From: Paludibacteraceae bacterium
GTDB lineage: Bacteria; Bacteroidota; Bacteroidia; Bacteroidales; Paludibacteraceae
Assembly: GCA_905234835.1 (NCBI GenBank)
Contig: CAJOIZ010000014.1
Location: forward strand, 47,612-80,390
Reading direction: 5' to 3'
Length of the DNA stretch: 32,779 nucleotides
Shown: in pieces, positions 21,197 to 29,226 of the stretch
How the letters are laid out: each line of letters begins with the position of its first letter
Numbering within the stretch: the first letter of the stretch is position 1
Translations under genes and position numbers: made by a program
The notes under the pieces: model-generated
Told to the model about the DNA's origin: nothing
The model's input: the letters and a program-made list of their open reading frames with translations, nothing else
Databases searched by the model: none

Positions 21197-21316
21197 ATGG
21201 ACGACAAAAAAGTAAAAAGAATCCTTTTTTTCTACAACATGACGCGTGCTTTGGTAGGAGTTATATTTGTGGTTGCTATTATTTATGGTCTGCTTAAAGC
21301 ATATTCTGTTATTTAA
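21197..21316 (+). CDS. Small single-TM membrane protein (39 aa)
   Basis: A 39-codon frame starts at ATG 21197, 26 bp after the -7 box of the Pho-type promoter, and stops at TAA 21314-21316. It reads MDDKKVKRILFFYNMTRA and then one membrane helix (VGVIFVVAIIYGLLKAYSV). The positive N-terminal stretch suggests the N-terminus stays in the cytoplasm. It lies 11 bp before the natural start of the Na/Pi cotransporter gene, so it is the first gene of that operon. I know no family for it; it may be a small partner or regulator of the transporter or the kinase. Confidence 0.7.
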   Translation: MDDKKVKRILFFYNMTRALVGVIFVVAIIYGLLKAYSVI

Positions 21317-21386
21317 TTCGTATTAGTATGGGTACATTTCTGAACCTTTTAGTTTCGTCGGCTCGCTGGGCCTCTTTCTGTACGGA

Positions 21387-23003
21387 ATGAAGATTATGTC
21401 CGAGGGGCTTGAGAAACTGGCTGGCGACAAGATGCGCAACGTCCTCGGCGCCATGACGCGTAACCGCTTCATGGGCGTGCTGACGGGTGTGGGCGTGACC
21501 GCGCTTATCCAGTCCAGTAGTGCGACTACGGTCATGGTGGTCAGTTTCGTCAATGCCGGACTGATGACGCTCCGGCAGGCTATCGGGGTAATCATGGGAG
21601 CCAATATCGGCACTACCGTTACGGCATGGATCATCTCGTTTGTCGGTTTCAAAGTCAGCATCTCGGCGCTGTCGCTGCCGCTGCAGGCAGTAGCCTTGCC
21701 GCTGTTCTTTGCCGGGAAGGGGAAAACGAAGAACTGGGGAGAGTTTCTCTTCGGTTTCGCTTTTCTGTTCATGGGCTTGAACCTGCTTTCGAAGGCTTCC
21801 GAATCGCTGGATATAGGTACGCACATGGCAGGTTGGCTCAGTCATCTGCCTTGCGAGCGTTTCTGGACAATCCCGCTTTTCGTGCTCATGGGTACTGTGA
21901 TGACCATGCTGATGCAGTCGTCCTCCGCGTCTATGGCTGTCACGCTGATGCTCTTCGGCATGGATATACCCGGTTTCGGTTTCGCACAAGCCGTGGCGCT
22001 CACGTTGGGTGAGAATATCGGTACTACCATTACCGCCTTTCTTGCATCGCTGACCGCTAACATACAAGCCAAACGCGCTGCACTCGCGCACCTGTTCTTT
22101 AACGTTTTCGGTGTGATGATTGTTCTCGCGTTCTTCTATCCTACCATCCACGCCGTCGAATGGCTTGTGACCGATGTGATGGGGGCGGAATCAAACAATA
22201 TGTATCTGGTTTCCGCTTTCCATACCTGCTTTAATGTGATCAACACCCTGCTGCAGATCGGTTTTGTGCCGCAGATTGAGCGTTTCGTCTGCTGGGTGCT
22301 GCCTGTCAAGACCGACCAGGACGAGAAATCCCGTCTGCGCTATATCTCCGGAGGACTGCTCTCGACCAGTGAACTGAACCTCATGCAGGCAAAAAAGGAA
22401 ATAAGCCTGTTTGCCGGACGGTGCCACCGGATGTTAGGATTTGTCGGTTCCCTGCTTGCCACCGAGGACCATGAGCAGTTCGCCGGTCTGTACAACCGTA
22501 TCGAGAAGTACGAGGCTATTACCGACCGCATGGAGATTGAGATTGCCACTTACCTGCGGCGCGTGAGCGAAGGACGGCTGTCGGACAGTTCCAAAGCACA
22601 GATTATGAAGATGCTGCGCCAAGTGGACGAGTTGGAGTCTATAGGCGACAGTTGCTATCATCTGGCGCGGATACTGCGCCGCAAACGGGAGAACTGCACA
22701 GAGGCGTTCACGGACGAACAGATGCAGCACATTACGCAAATGATGACGCTCACAGACACCTCGCTCAGCAATATAGAGAACCTATTGGAGCAAGACAGTC
22801 CTCTTACGGAAGACCAGACAGCCTACAGCCACGACTTGGAGAATGAAATCAATAACTACCGCAACGAACTCAAATCGCGAAACCTGCAGGACATTGACGC
22901 CGGACGGTATAGTTACCAGTTAGGTGTCTTCTATGTGGATTTTATCTGCGAGTGCGAGAGACTTGCTGATTATGTCATCAATATAGTAGAAACAGAAGAA
23001 TAA
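21387..23003 (+). CDS. Na/Pi cotransporter family protein with PhoU-like domain
   Basis: From ATG 21387 the protein has 538 residues. Two Na/Pi-cotransporter repeats show the QSSSATTVMVVSFVNAG and LMQSSSASMAVTLMLFG motifs, each followed by GANIGTTVTA or GENIGTTITA. The last 190 or so residues are a helical PhoU-like domain. The natural start should be ATG 21328 (MGTFLNLLV): the expected FVGSLGLFLYG is encoded from 21354 in the -1 frame, just before 21387. A one-base loss in the T run near 21353-21355 would explain this. As read, the protein lacks its first helix. Imports phosphate with sodium; the Pho-type promoter upstream supports that role. Confidence 0.87.
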   Translation: MKIMSEGLEKLAGDKMRNVLGAMTRNRFMGVLTGVGVTALIQSSSATTVMVVSFVNAGLMTLRQAIGVIMGANIGTTVTAWIISFVGFKVSISALSLPLQAVALPLFFAGKGKTKNWGEFLFGFAFLFMGLNLLSKASESLDIGTHMAGWLSHLPCERFWTIPLFVLMGTVMTMLMQSSSASMAVTLMLFGMDIPGFGFAQAVALTLGENIGTTITAFLASLTANIQAKRAALAHLFFNVFGVMIVLAFFYPTIHAVEWLVTDVMGAESNNMYLVSAFHTCFNVINTLLQIGFVPQIERFVCWVLPVKTDQDEKSRLRYISGGLLSTSELNLMQAKKEISLFAGRCHRMLGFVGSLLATEDHEQFAGLYNRIEKYEAITDRMEIEIATYLRRVSEGRLSDSSKAQIMKMLRQVDELESIGDSCYHLARILRRKRENCTEAFTDEQMQHITQMMTLTDTSLSNIENLLEQDSPLTEDQTAYSHDLENEINNYRNELKSRNLQDIDAGRYSYQLGVFYVDFICECERLADYVINIVETEE

Positions 23004-23014
23004 TTAACAAAAAA

Positions 23015-23046
23015 CTTGTATAATTCAAAAAAAAGTAGTAACTTTG
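23015..23046 (+). promoter_or_regulatory. Promoter of the structured RNA
   Basis: CTTG (23015-23018), exactly 20 bp, then TAACTTTG (23039-23046). The spacer (TATAATTCAAAAAAAAGTAG) aligns with those of four other promoters in the window. It starts 12 bp after the transporter stop and no CDS follows on this strand. Confidence 0.75.
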
Positions 23047-23051
23047 CACTC

Positions 23052-23210
23052 GATATGACCTCCCACGCTTCCCGTTAGATCAGCGCACCCGGGGAGGTCT
23101 TCGAGTTTTTCGGGAAATTATTGTTCCCAGTGTCCGTATTGGCAGGTCCAATATCTACACTCTAAAAGGTGAAAGACAACGCTCCGCAATAGAGCGTTGT
23201 CGATTTTTTT
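23052..23210 (+). ncRNA. Putative structured small RNA (about 160 nt), family not identified
   Basis: A promoter and a strong terminator enclose a region with no ORF and a chain of helices. P1 is ACTCGA (23048-23053)/TCGAGT (23101-23106) stacked on GACCTCCC (23057-23064)/GGGAGGTC (23092-23099). P2 is GGGAA (23112)/TTCCC (23124). P3 is GTGT (23130)/ACAC (23157) with TATTGG (23137)/CCAATA (23148). The terminator is GACAACGCTC (23175-23184)/GAGCGTTGTC (23192-23201) followed by GATTTTTTT. P1 has its own T5 tail, so a shorter form is possible. Size and order resemble the Bacteroidales-1/6S-like class, but I cannot confirm this. The 5' end is estimated from the -7 box. Confidence 0.65.
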
Positions 23211-23258
23211 ATCCGTTATTCAAAACAACACATTCCCCTTATCAAAATCAAAATTTTA

Positions 23259-23290
23259 TTAGCATATCTCAAAAAATTATTGTACCTTTG
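23259..23290 (+). promoter_or_regulatory. Orphan promoter facing into the convergent HTH gene
   Basis: TTAG (23259-23262), 20 bp, TACCTTTG (23283-23290). The spacer matches the one at 18757-18776 at 19 of 20 positions. The only thing downstream on this strand is the terminator and 3' end of the - strand HTH gene, so a transcript would be antisense or very short. Confidence 0.6.
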
Positions 23291-23323
23291 GATGGTTGAG
23301 TGTGAGCGGAGAAGGAAGCATAC

Positions 23324-23354
23324 AAGAACAACGCCCTTTGTGAGCGTTGTTCTT
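23324..23354 (-). terminator. Terminator of the TPR/HTH regulator genes
   Basis: AAGAACAACGC (23324-23334) pairs with GCGTTGTTCTT (23344-23354), an 11-bp perfect stem with a 9-nt loop. It begins 1 bp after the stop of the - strand gene and has a T/C-rich tail on that strand. Confidence 0.75.
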
Positions 23355-23355
23355 C

Positions 23356-24084
23356 TTATAATATAGCCATTGTAATGTCCTCGGCTTCGGCGAGATTGAG
23401 TTTCTGACGGACTTGGGTCTTACGTTGGTAGATGGTTTGGAGACTTTGACGAGTGAGCATGTTGATCTCCTTAGTGGAGAAATCGGCTTTGAGCAAACAA
23501 CATAGTTGCAGTTCTTTCTCGTTCAAGACCGGGTGCGCCGGATCGTTGGATTGGTCGGTGGCTCCATATTTCTGCACGAGACGTGTATAGAAGCCGTCAT
23601 AGACAAGATCGATGGTTTGATAAATGCTTGGCCAGTCGATGAGGGCATTGGCGGTTGTCTCGTTCAATGCCATGAGACGCGCAAGCAGTTGTTGGTTGGC
23701 TTCGGTGGGTGTTCCGGCAATCGTTTTGATGACACCCAATTGCTGCAACATCAGTTTGCGCACACTTTCCTTATCGTCCGGTTTATCTGCTGACGCCAAC
23801 ATGTTACGCAGGGTCTCAATCTCTTCCTCTTTCTCCAAAAGCAGCCTTTGACGACGGCGGTACAGATAGACCAACAACAGGCATAAGCCCAAGACCATGC
23901 AAACAAGTCCAACAATGAGTACCGTTTGCCGTTGCTTTGCCAACTTCTGTCGCAACACTTGTTCGCGCAAGTCACTCATGGAGCGTTCTTTGGCTTCTGC
24001 CACACGGTAACGGATATAATCTTTATCCTGCCATTGCGTGTTGTACGTGGCTAAGGGCATCATCTGATAGGCCATACAGCGCAT
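23356..24084 (-). CDS. Membrane-anchored HTH (LuxR-like) regulator, C-terminal half of a split TPR regulator
   Basis: The 242-residue frame has a membrane helix at about 55-76 (TVLIVGLVCMVLGLCLLLVYLY), a charged coiled-coil stretch, and a C-terminal helix-turn-helix (LNEKELQLCCLLKADFSTKEINMLTRQSLQTIYQRKTQVRQKL). This is the rear half of the Bacteroidota TPR-membrane-HTH regulators. The front half is in the upstream gene in another frame, and the two overlap by 62 bp. The ATG at 24084 opens with residues unlike a natural N-terminus (MRCMAYQMMPLATYNTQWQ). I therefore suspect a frameshift split one gene of about 560 codons. If translated separately the HTH has no sensor domain. Confidence 0.75.
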   Translation of the reverse strand: MRCMAYQMMPLATYNTQWQDKDYIRYRVAEAKERSMSDLREQVLRQKLAKQRQTVLIVGLVCMVLGLCLLLVYLYRRRQRLLLEKEEEIETLRNMLASADKPDDKESVRKLMLQQLGVIKTIAGTPTEANQQLLARLMALNETTANALIDWPSIYQTIDLVYDGFYTRLVQKYGATDQSNDPAHPVLNEKELQLCCLLKADFSTKEINMLTRQSLQTIYQRKTQVRQKLNLAEAEDITMAIL

Positions 24085-25054
24085 AGTTCAGCACTTGCCG
24101 ATGCGCCAACAAACCTGCTTCTGCAGATGGCGAAGAGATTGTTTCCTTGTAGGTCTCAAATAGTTCTTCCGCCTCACGCATATAGCGGTCTGCACGCTGT
24201 TTATCGCCCTTATTAAGCCAAAGACGCGACAAAGAATAAAGGCTTTCCACCAATAGCCAACTCCCCCCTTCCCGATAGATAGCAGCCAGTTCCTCGTGCA
24301 TGTGTATCGCGCGGTCGGTCTGCCCGATTTCTCCTAACAAGTCGGCATAATTACGGCGAACCACATTAACAACAAACGCGGAATCCGAAGTGTGCGCAAT
24401 CGCTTTCTCAAAGCTCTCTTCCATCTTGTCGTATTCGCCCAGATAGAAATACGTAATCGCCATGCCGTTATAGACACGCGCCACTTCGTCCAGATGGATT
24501 GCTTTCTCGTCACCGAGATGGATGAGGGCTTCCGTGTAATCGCGCACGTGCTCATAATCATAATCGCGCATGGCAAGTTCGGCTGAAATACGCAGCAAAA
24601 TCACTTCCCAGATATGTTCACCTTTCTTTTCTGCTATCTCCTCGGCATATCGCTGTTGGCGCTGTAACACTTGCTGCGCCTTTTCTTTATCATCGTTCCA
24701 CCACCAATAGAAAGCCTCCTCCATGCCCGCTTTCATCATATAATCCTCGTACTCGCCGTCTTGCAGCCACCTGTTGCGGAAATACTGCGCCGCCCAACAG
24801 ATCATGGAGTCTTCGGATAGCGATTGCATGGTATTGGCGCGTATGTCTGCCACGCAAAACCAGTACAGGGCTTTTGATTCTTCCGGCAACTGGTCAGGAC
24901 GTACCACTTCGCGCAATATCGTCATTGCCGAATCCCTGTTCACGGTCAGTAACTCTTCCGCCTTCTGCACACGCTGCACGTCCCCGTTAGCGCACGCACT
25001 CATGAGGCAAAGAGCCATCGCTCCTATCAATCCTATTAAGAACTTGCTTTTCAT
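24023..25054 (-). CDS. TPR lipoprotein, N-terminal half of a split TPR/HTH regulator
   Basis: The 343-residue protein has a lipoprotein signal (GAMALCLMSAC, Cys 21), then tetratricopeptide-like helices. Clear repeats are VARVYNGMAITYFYLGEYDKMEESFEKAIAH, FVVNVVRRNYADLLGEIGQTDRAIHMHEEL and LLVESLYSLSRLWLNKGDKQRADRYMREAEELF. It runs out at LSHVQHAMAG just where the membrane helix and HTH of the next frame would be expected. In family members one chain has the periplasmic TPR sensor, a membrane helix and a cytoplasmic HTH. The gene has its own well-formed promoter. Ligand and targets unknown. Confidence 0.78.
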   Translation of the reverse strand: MKSKFLIGLIGAMALCLMSACANGDVQRVQKAEELLTVNRDSAMTILREVVRPDQLPEESKALYWFCVADIRANTMQSLSEDSMICWAAQYFRNRWLQDGEYEDYMMKAGMEEAFYWWWNDDKEKAQQVLQRQQRYAEEIAEKKGEHIWEVILLRISAELAMRDYDYEHVRDYTEALIHLGDEKAIHLDEVARVYNGMAITYFYLGEYDKMEESFEKAIAHTSDSAFVVNVVRRNYADLLGEIGQTDRAIHMHEELAAIYREGGSWLLVESLYSLSRLWLNKGDKQRADRYMREAEELFETYKETISSPSAEAGLLAHRQVLNYALYGLSDDALSHVQHAMAG

Positions 25055-25075
25055 CTTCTTTCACGAAATTTTCTG

Positions 25076-25107
25076 CAAAGATACTACTTTTTCACGAATT
25101 ATGCAAA
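25076..25107 (-). promoter_or_regulatory. Promoter of the TPR/HTH regulator
   Basis: On the - strand TTTG (25107-25104), exactly 20 bp (CATAATTCGTGAAAAAGTAG), then TATCTTTG (25083-25076). The ATG at 25054 is 21 bp further, so the leader is very short. The spacer resembles those at 23019 and 32135. Confidence 0.8.
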
Positions 25108-25186
25108 GCAAAACGTCCGCATATAAACTTTTCTCCTACGGACACGCTGTATTTCAATGCTTTAGGAGTAGCAAATATAAAGTTTC

Positions 25187-25518
25187 CGATTATTAAGATT
25201 TCAACTACCTTTCAACTTCGTTTCAAGTTCGTCGAAATCAGCACACGTTACGCTGACCTTAGGCACCCTTTAGGCTATCCTTGCGAAATGTACTATTATT
25301 AAGATTTACGGCAACACGACCGAAAGACGAGAGACAAACGGGACACAACCGAGAGACAAGCGACTAAAAATAGCCCCTTTTCTGCCTAAAAAAGTATACG
25401 ATTATTAAGATTCAGACGTTATACCAACATCTACCTAATAGACGCGCGAGAGTGGCGCGAGATATGCTGTTTGGAAGGTTTTTATAAGGTAGTTGAAAAG
25501 TATATGATTGTTAAGAAT
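25187..25518. repeat. Four copies of a 14-nt motif at exact 106-nt spacing
   Basis: CGATTATTAAGATT occurs at 25187, 25293 (one change), 25399 (exact) and 25505 (TGATTGTTAAGAAT, three changes). Each start is exactly 106 nt after the last. The 8 or so bases before each copy are partly shared (AAAGTATA before the third and fourth), while the roughly 84-92 nt between are unrelated. No ORF or repeat family is recognised. Each in-between stretch contains its own short imperfect repeats. Confidence 0.75.
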
Positions 25519-25889
25519 AAGGTAAAGGCATCGTACGGTGACGTACGGGATGCGAACGTAATGCGAACGAGAATGGAAAGTAAATGGAAGGTAATAAGCA
25601 TCATATGGTCGCGTTCAGAATGATCGTAGAATGGTCGCTTGCCTTCCCTGTTCTTAACCACAATGGTACGATTATTGTTTAATTTTCGAAGTGCCAAGCC
25701 AAGGCAATTCTTCTGGTCGATGCTATACCATGCGGAGCGGAAAACCGCTCGCGAAACTCGTGGAAACAAGATGCCGCTAACAAATGTCGGCAGAGCAGCC
25801 GATTGTCGGAATAGGATTCCGACACAATGGACGGAGAATGGAGCGACCGCACTAAGTGTCGCGTTTGAGGGATTTATGAGGATGGTTGA
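25519..25889. other. Intergenic region without a supported gene
   Basis: Two overlapping frames on opposite strands (95 and 84 codons) are open here but show no signal, domain or promoter, and I do not accept them. The sequence has degenerate short direct repeats (GCGAACG twice near 25552-25568, AATGGAA twice near 25572-25588). One partial relative of the 14-nt motif (CGATTATTGTTTAAT) is at 25669, out of the 106-nt register. Confidence 0.5.
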
Positions 25890-26804
25890 CTAATAGATAG
25901 TCTTAACAAGTCTAACTTGTTGTTTCGTGTGCCTTGCTTTCCGGAATAAACATTCAACTTCTCTCGCTTTTGATTGCATCTTGATTCCAAAAGCATAAGC
26001 CATGCTTTGGTCTGAAACATAAGATGATGTCCAATAAAAATATAAAGTCGTAAATTCATTTCCCAATCCCGGCAAGAATACACAACCAGCATCTTCCATT
26101 TCTTTCCATTGCTCCATTGTATATACTTCCATTTCAGATACTACTTTTAAACGTCGCGTTGATGAATTTGGGTTGTCAAATCGAACATAAGGTTTAAATT
26201 CAAACGAAAATAAATACTGGTTTACATCGTCAGGAATTAAAATAATGCCTTTCATTCCTCTGATGGTCGCGTACCCAAATTTTTCAAATGAGTCTTCGCG
26301 AGTATTTATAAGATAGTACCATTCTGAAGCTGTTAGAGTTCTCCATATGCCACTCCTGTTTCCTCCATTAGAAATTGCATTATATACACCCCAATCATAA
26401 TATGTTCCTGCTATATCTCTACGTTCTTTATAATAGGTATCGTATCTTGTTTCATTCTTGTACGGATACTTGCCATTATAGCCACTGGTAGCCCATCCAA
26501 ATACAGAAAACCACTCATTAGATGTTGGACTTATATCAGTGGCTCCTGCATATTGGTATTGTTCTTCAGCAAATCTCCATATATTTGTAGAAGCCAAATA
26601 CTCAAGATTCCCTCGTGAGAATTGCACTTTTGTGTATGACGAAACAGAGAACACTCCTTTTAATGCTCCATATTCGTCGTATGGCAATGTAACAACCGGT
26701 TCTGGTTCTTGTTCTGTGCTGTTGTTTTTTTGCTCACAAGAAAAGAGTGTTAAAGCAAATGAGTACATTAAGAAATAACACGTATATTTCCGAAGTTCTT
26801 TCAT
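25890..26804 (-). CDS. Lipoprotein with FGE/C-type-lectin-like domain
   Basis: The 304-residue protein has a lipoprotein signal (SFALTLFSC, Cys 23) and then a long domain. It contains KVQFSRGNLEYLASTNIWRFAEEQYQY, WFSVFGWATSGYNG, YDWGVYNAISNGGN, GIWRTLTASEWYYLI, GMKGIILIPDD and a last block YWTSSYVSDQSMAYAFG...VRLVKTIY. This series is typical of a surface-protein domain common in Bacteroidales, with a formylglycine-enzyme/C-type-lectin-like fold. It may bind a ligand at the cell surface; no enzyme residues can be named. It starts 2 bp after the helicase stop and is clearly AT-rich. Confidence 0.75.
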   Translation of the reverse strand: MKELRKYTCYFLMYSFALTLFSCEQKNNSTEQEPEPVVTLPYDEYGALKGVFSVSSYTKVQFSRGNLEYLASTNIWRFAEEQYQYAGATDISPTSNEWFSVFGWATSGYNGKYPYKNETRYDTYYKERRDIAGTYYDWGVYNAISNGGNRSGIWRTLTASEWYYLINTREDSFEKFGYATIRGMKGIILIPDDVNQYLFSFEFKPYVRFDNPNSSTRRLKVVSEMEVYTMEQWKEMEDAGCVFLPGLGNEFTTLYFYWTSSYVSDQSMAYAFGIKMQSKAREVECLFRKARHTKQQVRLVKTIY

Positions 26805-26806
26805 GG

Positions 26807-29224
26807 TTAATTCTTTTTTTCGTTTTGTTCAATATATTCCTTTATTAGTTTGCAAATTTTATCGCCATACGTCACGTACTTTGCAGGTCCAATGCCTTTA
26901 ATACTTAGCATAGTTTCCTCATCTGTTGGTTTGAAGGTAGCCAAATCGTGCAGAACTGGTTCTCCAAGAATAGCAAAGTCGGCTACGCCTTCCTCTTTAG
27001 CAGCATTTTTTCGCCATTCCAGCAACATCTTGAATAGTGTTTCGTCTTCTATATCATCCTGAGTGCGTACGCGCTTTTTAGGTTTTGGGAACTTTTTAAC
27101 CTGTGCGGCTTTCAAGAATGAAAACTGTAAAGTACGTGTTTTGTCTTCAAAATGTACTTTGTATGATTCTCCGTTATTAAATACTTGAAGGATTCTTCCT
27201 ATGCCAAATATTTTATGTTCTACATACTGATTGACATTAAATATAATTTGATCTTCATATCTTGGCTGCATGTATTCTTGCATGAATTTCCCGGACTCTT
27301 TCCACAACTCTTCGTCCATTTTTCCTTCGGTAATGAATAAATCGCGTTTTATTTCGCTTAAGAATTGAGAAGGATATTTATAGGTATTTGAAGCATAATC
27401 AAAACCTTCGGACTCCGTTAAGAACAATGCGTTTTCAGCTCTTGTAACGGCCACATACACCAATCTTCGTTCCTCCTCTATCGCCTCTCTTTTTCTAATT
27501 CTGATAGCCCTGTAATTAGGTAGTCCTCCCTCATACAAACCGATGACAAAAACAAATGGGAATTCCAATCCTTTGGATTGATGAATGGTCATCAGTTTTA
27601 CCACATCAGAAGACATCTCCTCGTCCGTATTAGTATATAATGCAATGTCTTGAAGAAAAGTGGTTAGTGAAATGTCTTCATTTGCATTTGCCTTTTCATA
27701 ATATTCGATGGCATGTTTTAGCGCTTCCAGATTTTCAAGACGCTCTTTATCTGATTCGAAACGGAGCATTTCGGTATAGCCGCTTTCCAGCAAGATATAT
27801 TCTAACAAATCAGAAATAGATAATTTATATTGCCAATTCTTTGCGGCTTGAATAGTATTGATAAACTCAACAGCAGTTTCTTTTGTAACGATGTCGCAAT
27901 CGACCATCTCTTTTAGCGCATCATATAAAGAAAGATTGCGTTCTTTTGCATAATCTTCAATCTTCTCTACAAATACTTTTCCCATTTTTCGAGATGGCTC
28001 ATTGATTACACGCAAGAAAGATATGTCATCATTTTGTTCTATCAACCTTAAATAACTTAAAGCATCTTTTATCTCTTTTCTCTCATAGAAACGAATACCT
28101 CCATATATCTTGTATCGAATATCTTGCTTCATCAGTTCTTGTTCCAACTGACGAGTCATAGAAGTAGCCCTATATAAAATGCAAAAGTCTTTATATGCCA
28201 CACCGGCCTCATGTGCCTCACGTATTTGCTTACTTATCCATTGCATCTCTTCTATTTCACTTTTCCCATGAAAATGAATAACCGTCTTTCCCTCTTCTCG
28301 TGCCGTAAATAAATCTTTCTCTACTCTGTCAACATTATTCTTAATGATGCTATTTGCGACATTTAGTATGTTAGGAGTAGAACGATAATTTTGATTAAGT
28401 ATAATTGTTCGGTCGTTCGCAAAATCAACGAAATACTTTGGACTCGCTCCTCGCCATTCATATATTGCTTGATCTGGGTCGCCTACTATAAAAAGATTCT
28501 TGTTTTTCTCAGCTATTGTTTCAACTATTTTCCAATCATTTAGGCTACAATCTTGTGCCTCGTCTAACATGATATATTCGATTTCTTCCTGCCAATGCTC
28601 GCGTACATCATCATAAGTCTCTAACAAGTATAATGCGAAATGAACAAGATCGTTGAAATCAAGGGAAAATGTTTTTAATTGTTTTGCCGTATAAATGGCT
28701 AACTTTCTATTTTCATCGTTAATAGGCCCTTTTGGAGAATCCGGTAACATAAATTGCGTAATATACCCGCCAAGAGACTTTGCATCAGCTACTTCTTTGA
28801 GAATTTCTTTAACTGTCAATTCGCCCCTTTCTACGCCTAACTCCTCAAATATTTGTTTCGCGATAGTTTTTCTATCCTCCTCATCAAGTATTATAAACTT
28901 ATTTGTAAAACCTAATCTATGAATGTCACGTCGAAGTATTTTAACACAAAATCCATGAATAGTACTAATAAAGTCATTCACGTTTTCTTCTTCAACCATC
29001 TTCTTGATTCGTTGGCGCATTTCGTTAGCCGCTTTATTCGTAAAGGTAAGGCATAAAATGTGCGCGGGACTAATACCGAGTTCATTCACCAGATACGCAA
29101 AACGATGTGCAAGAGTTTTTGTCTTTCCTGCGCCTGCTCCTGCAACAACACGTATGCGTCCTTCTGTTGCAAGTACGGCTTCTTGCTGCTGATAATTTAA
29201 TCCTTGAAATAGTGCATTATACAT
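26807..29224 (-). CDS. UvrD/PcrA-family helicase with C-terminal HRDC domain
   Basis: The 805-residue protein shows the SF1A helicase motifs in order: Q-motif region LNYQQQEAV, Walker A AGAGAGKTKT (Lys 34), LTFTNKAANEMRQRI (Ia), DEAQD (II), GDPDQAIYEWRGA (III), LNQNYRST (IV), TIHQSKGLEFPFVFVIGL (V) and RRLVYVAVTRAE (VI). A PcrA-like tail (VEHKIFGIGRILQV) and an HRDC domain at about 720-800 follow. It unwinds DNA 3' to 5'. The HRDC tail is seen in some UvrD-like proteins. It lies 2 bp from a lipoprotein gene on each side, an odd setting for a helicase, so it may be an accessory copy. It has low GC compared with umuC or the OMP gene. Confidence 0.92.
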   Translation of the reverse strand: MYNALFQGLNYQQQEAVLATEGRIRVVAGAGAGKTKTLAHRFAYLVNELGISPAHILCLTFTNKAANEMRQRIKKMVEEENVNDFISTIHGFCVKILRRDIHRLGFTNKFIILDEEDRKTIAKQIFEELGVERGELTVKEILKEVADAKSLGGYITQFMLPDSPKGPINDENRKLAIYTAKQLKTFSLDFNDLVHFALYLLETYDDVREHWQEEIEYIMLDEAQDCSLNDWKIVETIAEKNKNLFIVGDPDQAIYEWRGASPKYFVDFANDRTIILNQNYRSTPNILNVANSIIKNNVDRVEKDLFTAREEGKTVIHFHGKSEIEEMQWISKQIREAHEAGVAYKDFCILYRATSMTRQLEQELMKQDIRYKIYGGIRFYERKEIKDALSYLRLIEQNDDISFLRVINEPSRKMGKVFVEKIEDYAKERNLSLYDALKEMVDCDIVTKETAVEFINTIQAAKNWQYKLSISDLLEYILLESGYTEMLRFESDKERLENLEALKHAIEYYEKANANEDISLTTFLQDIALYTNTDEEMSSDVVKLMTIHQSKGLEFPFVFVIGLYEGGLPNYRAIRIRKREAIEEERRLVYVAVTRAENALFLTESEGFDYASNTYKYPSQFLSEIKRDLFITEGKMDEELWKESGKFMQEYMQPRYEDQIIFNVNQYVEHKIFGIGRILQVFNNGESYKVHFEDKTRTLQFSFLKAAQVKKFPKPKKRVRTQDDIEDETLFKMLLEWRKNAAKEEGVADFAILGEPVLHDLATFKPTDEETMLSIKGIGPAKYVTYGDKICKLIKEYIEQNEKKN

Positions 29225-29226
29225 AT

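Noticed and set aside
21345..21356. Programmed -1 frameshift site in the transporter gene
   Set aside because: The frame change is -1 but the codons CTT TTA GTT do not form an X-XXY-YYZ slippery heptamer; a mutation or read error is simpler.
21309..22151. A 280-codon His/Arg/Glu-rich - strand frame opposite the Na/Pi cotransporter
   Set aside because: Its composition is the reflection of the transporter codons; no start context or domain.
25187..25518. CRISPR array
   Set aside because: The repeat is only about 14-22 nt and partly degenerate, the intervals are about 84-92 nt, and no cas gene is near.
25482..25893. Two overlapping frames (95 codons -, 84 codons +) in the long gap
   Set aside because: No signal, domain or promoter, and the 106-nt motif array runs into one of them; not accepted as genes.
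25890..26804. Target protein of a diversity-generating retroelement
   Set aside because: The lectin-like fold fits, but no reverse transcriptase or template repeat is present in the window.
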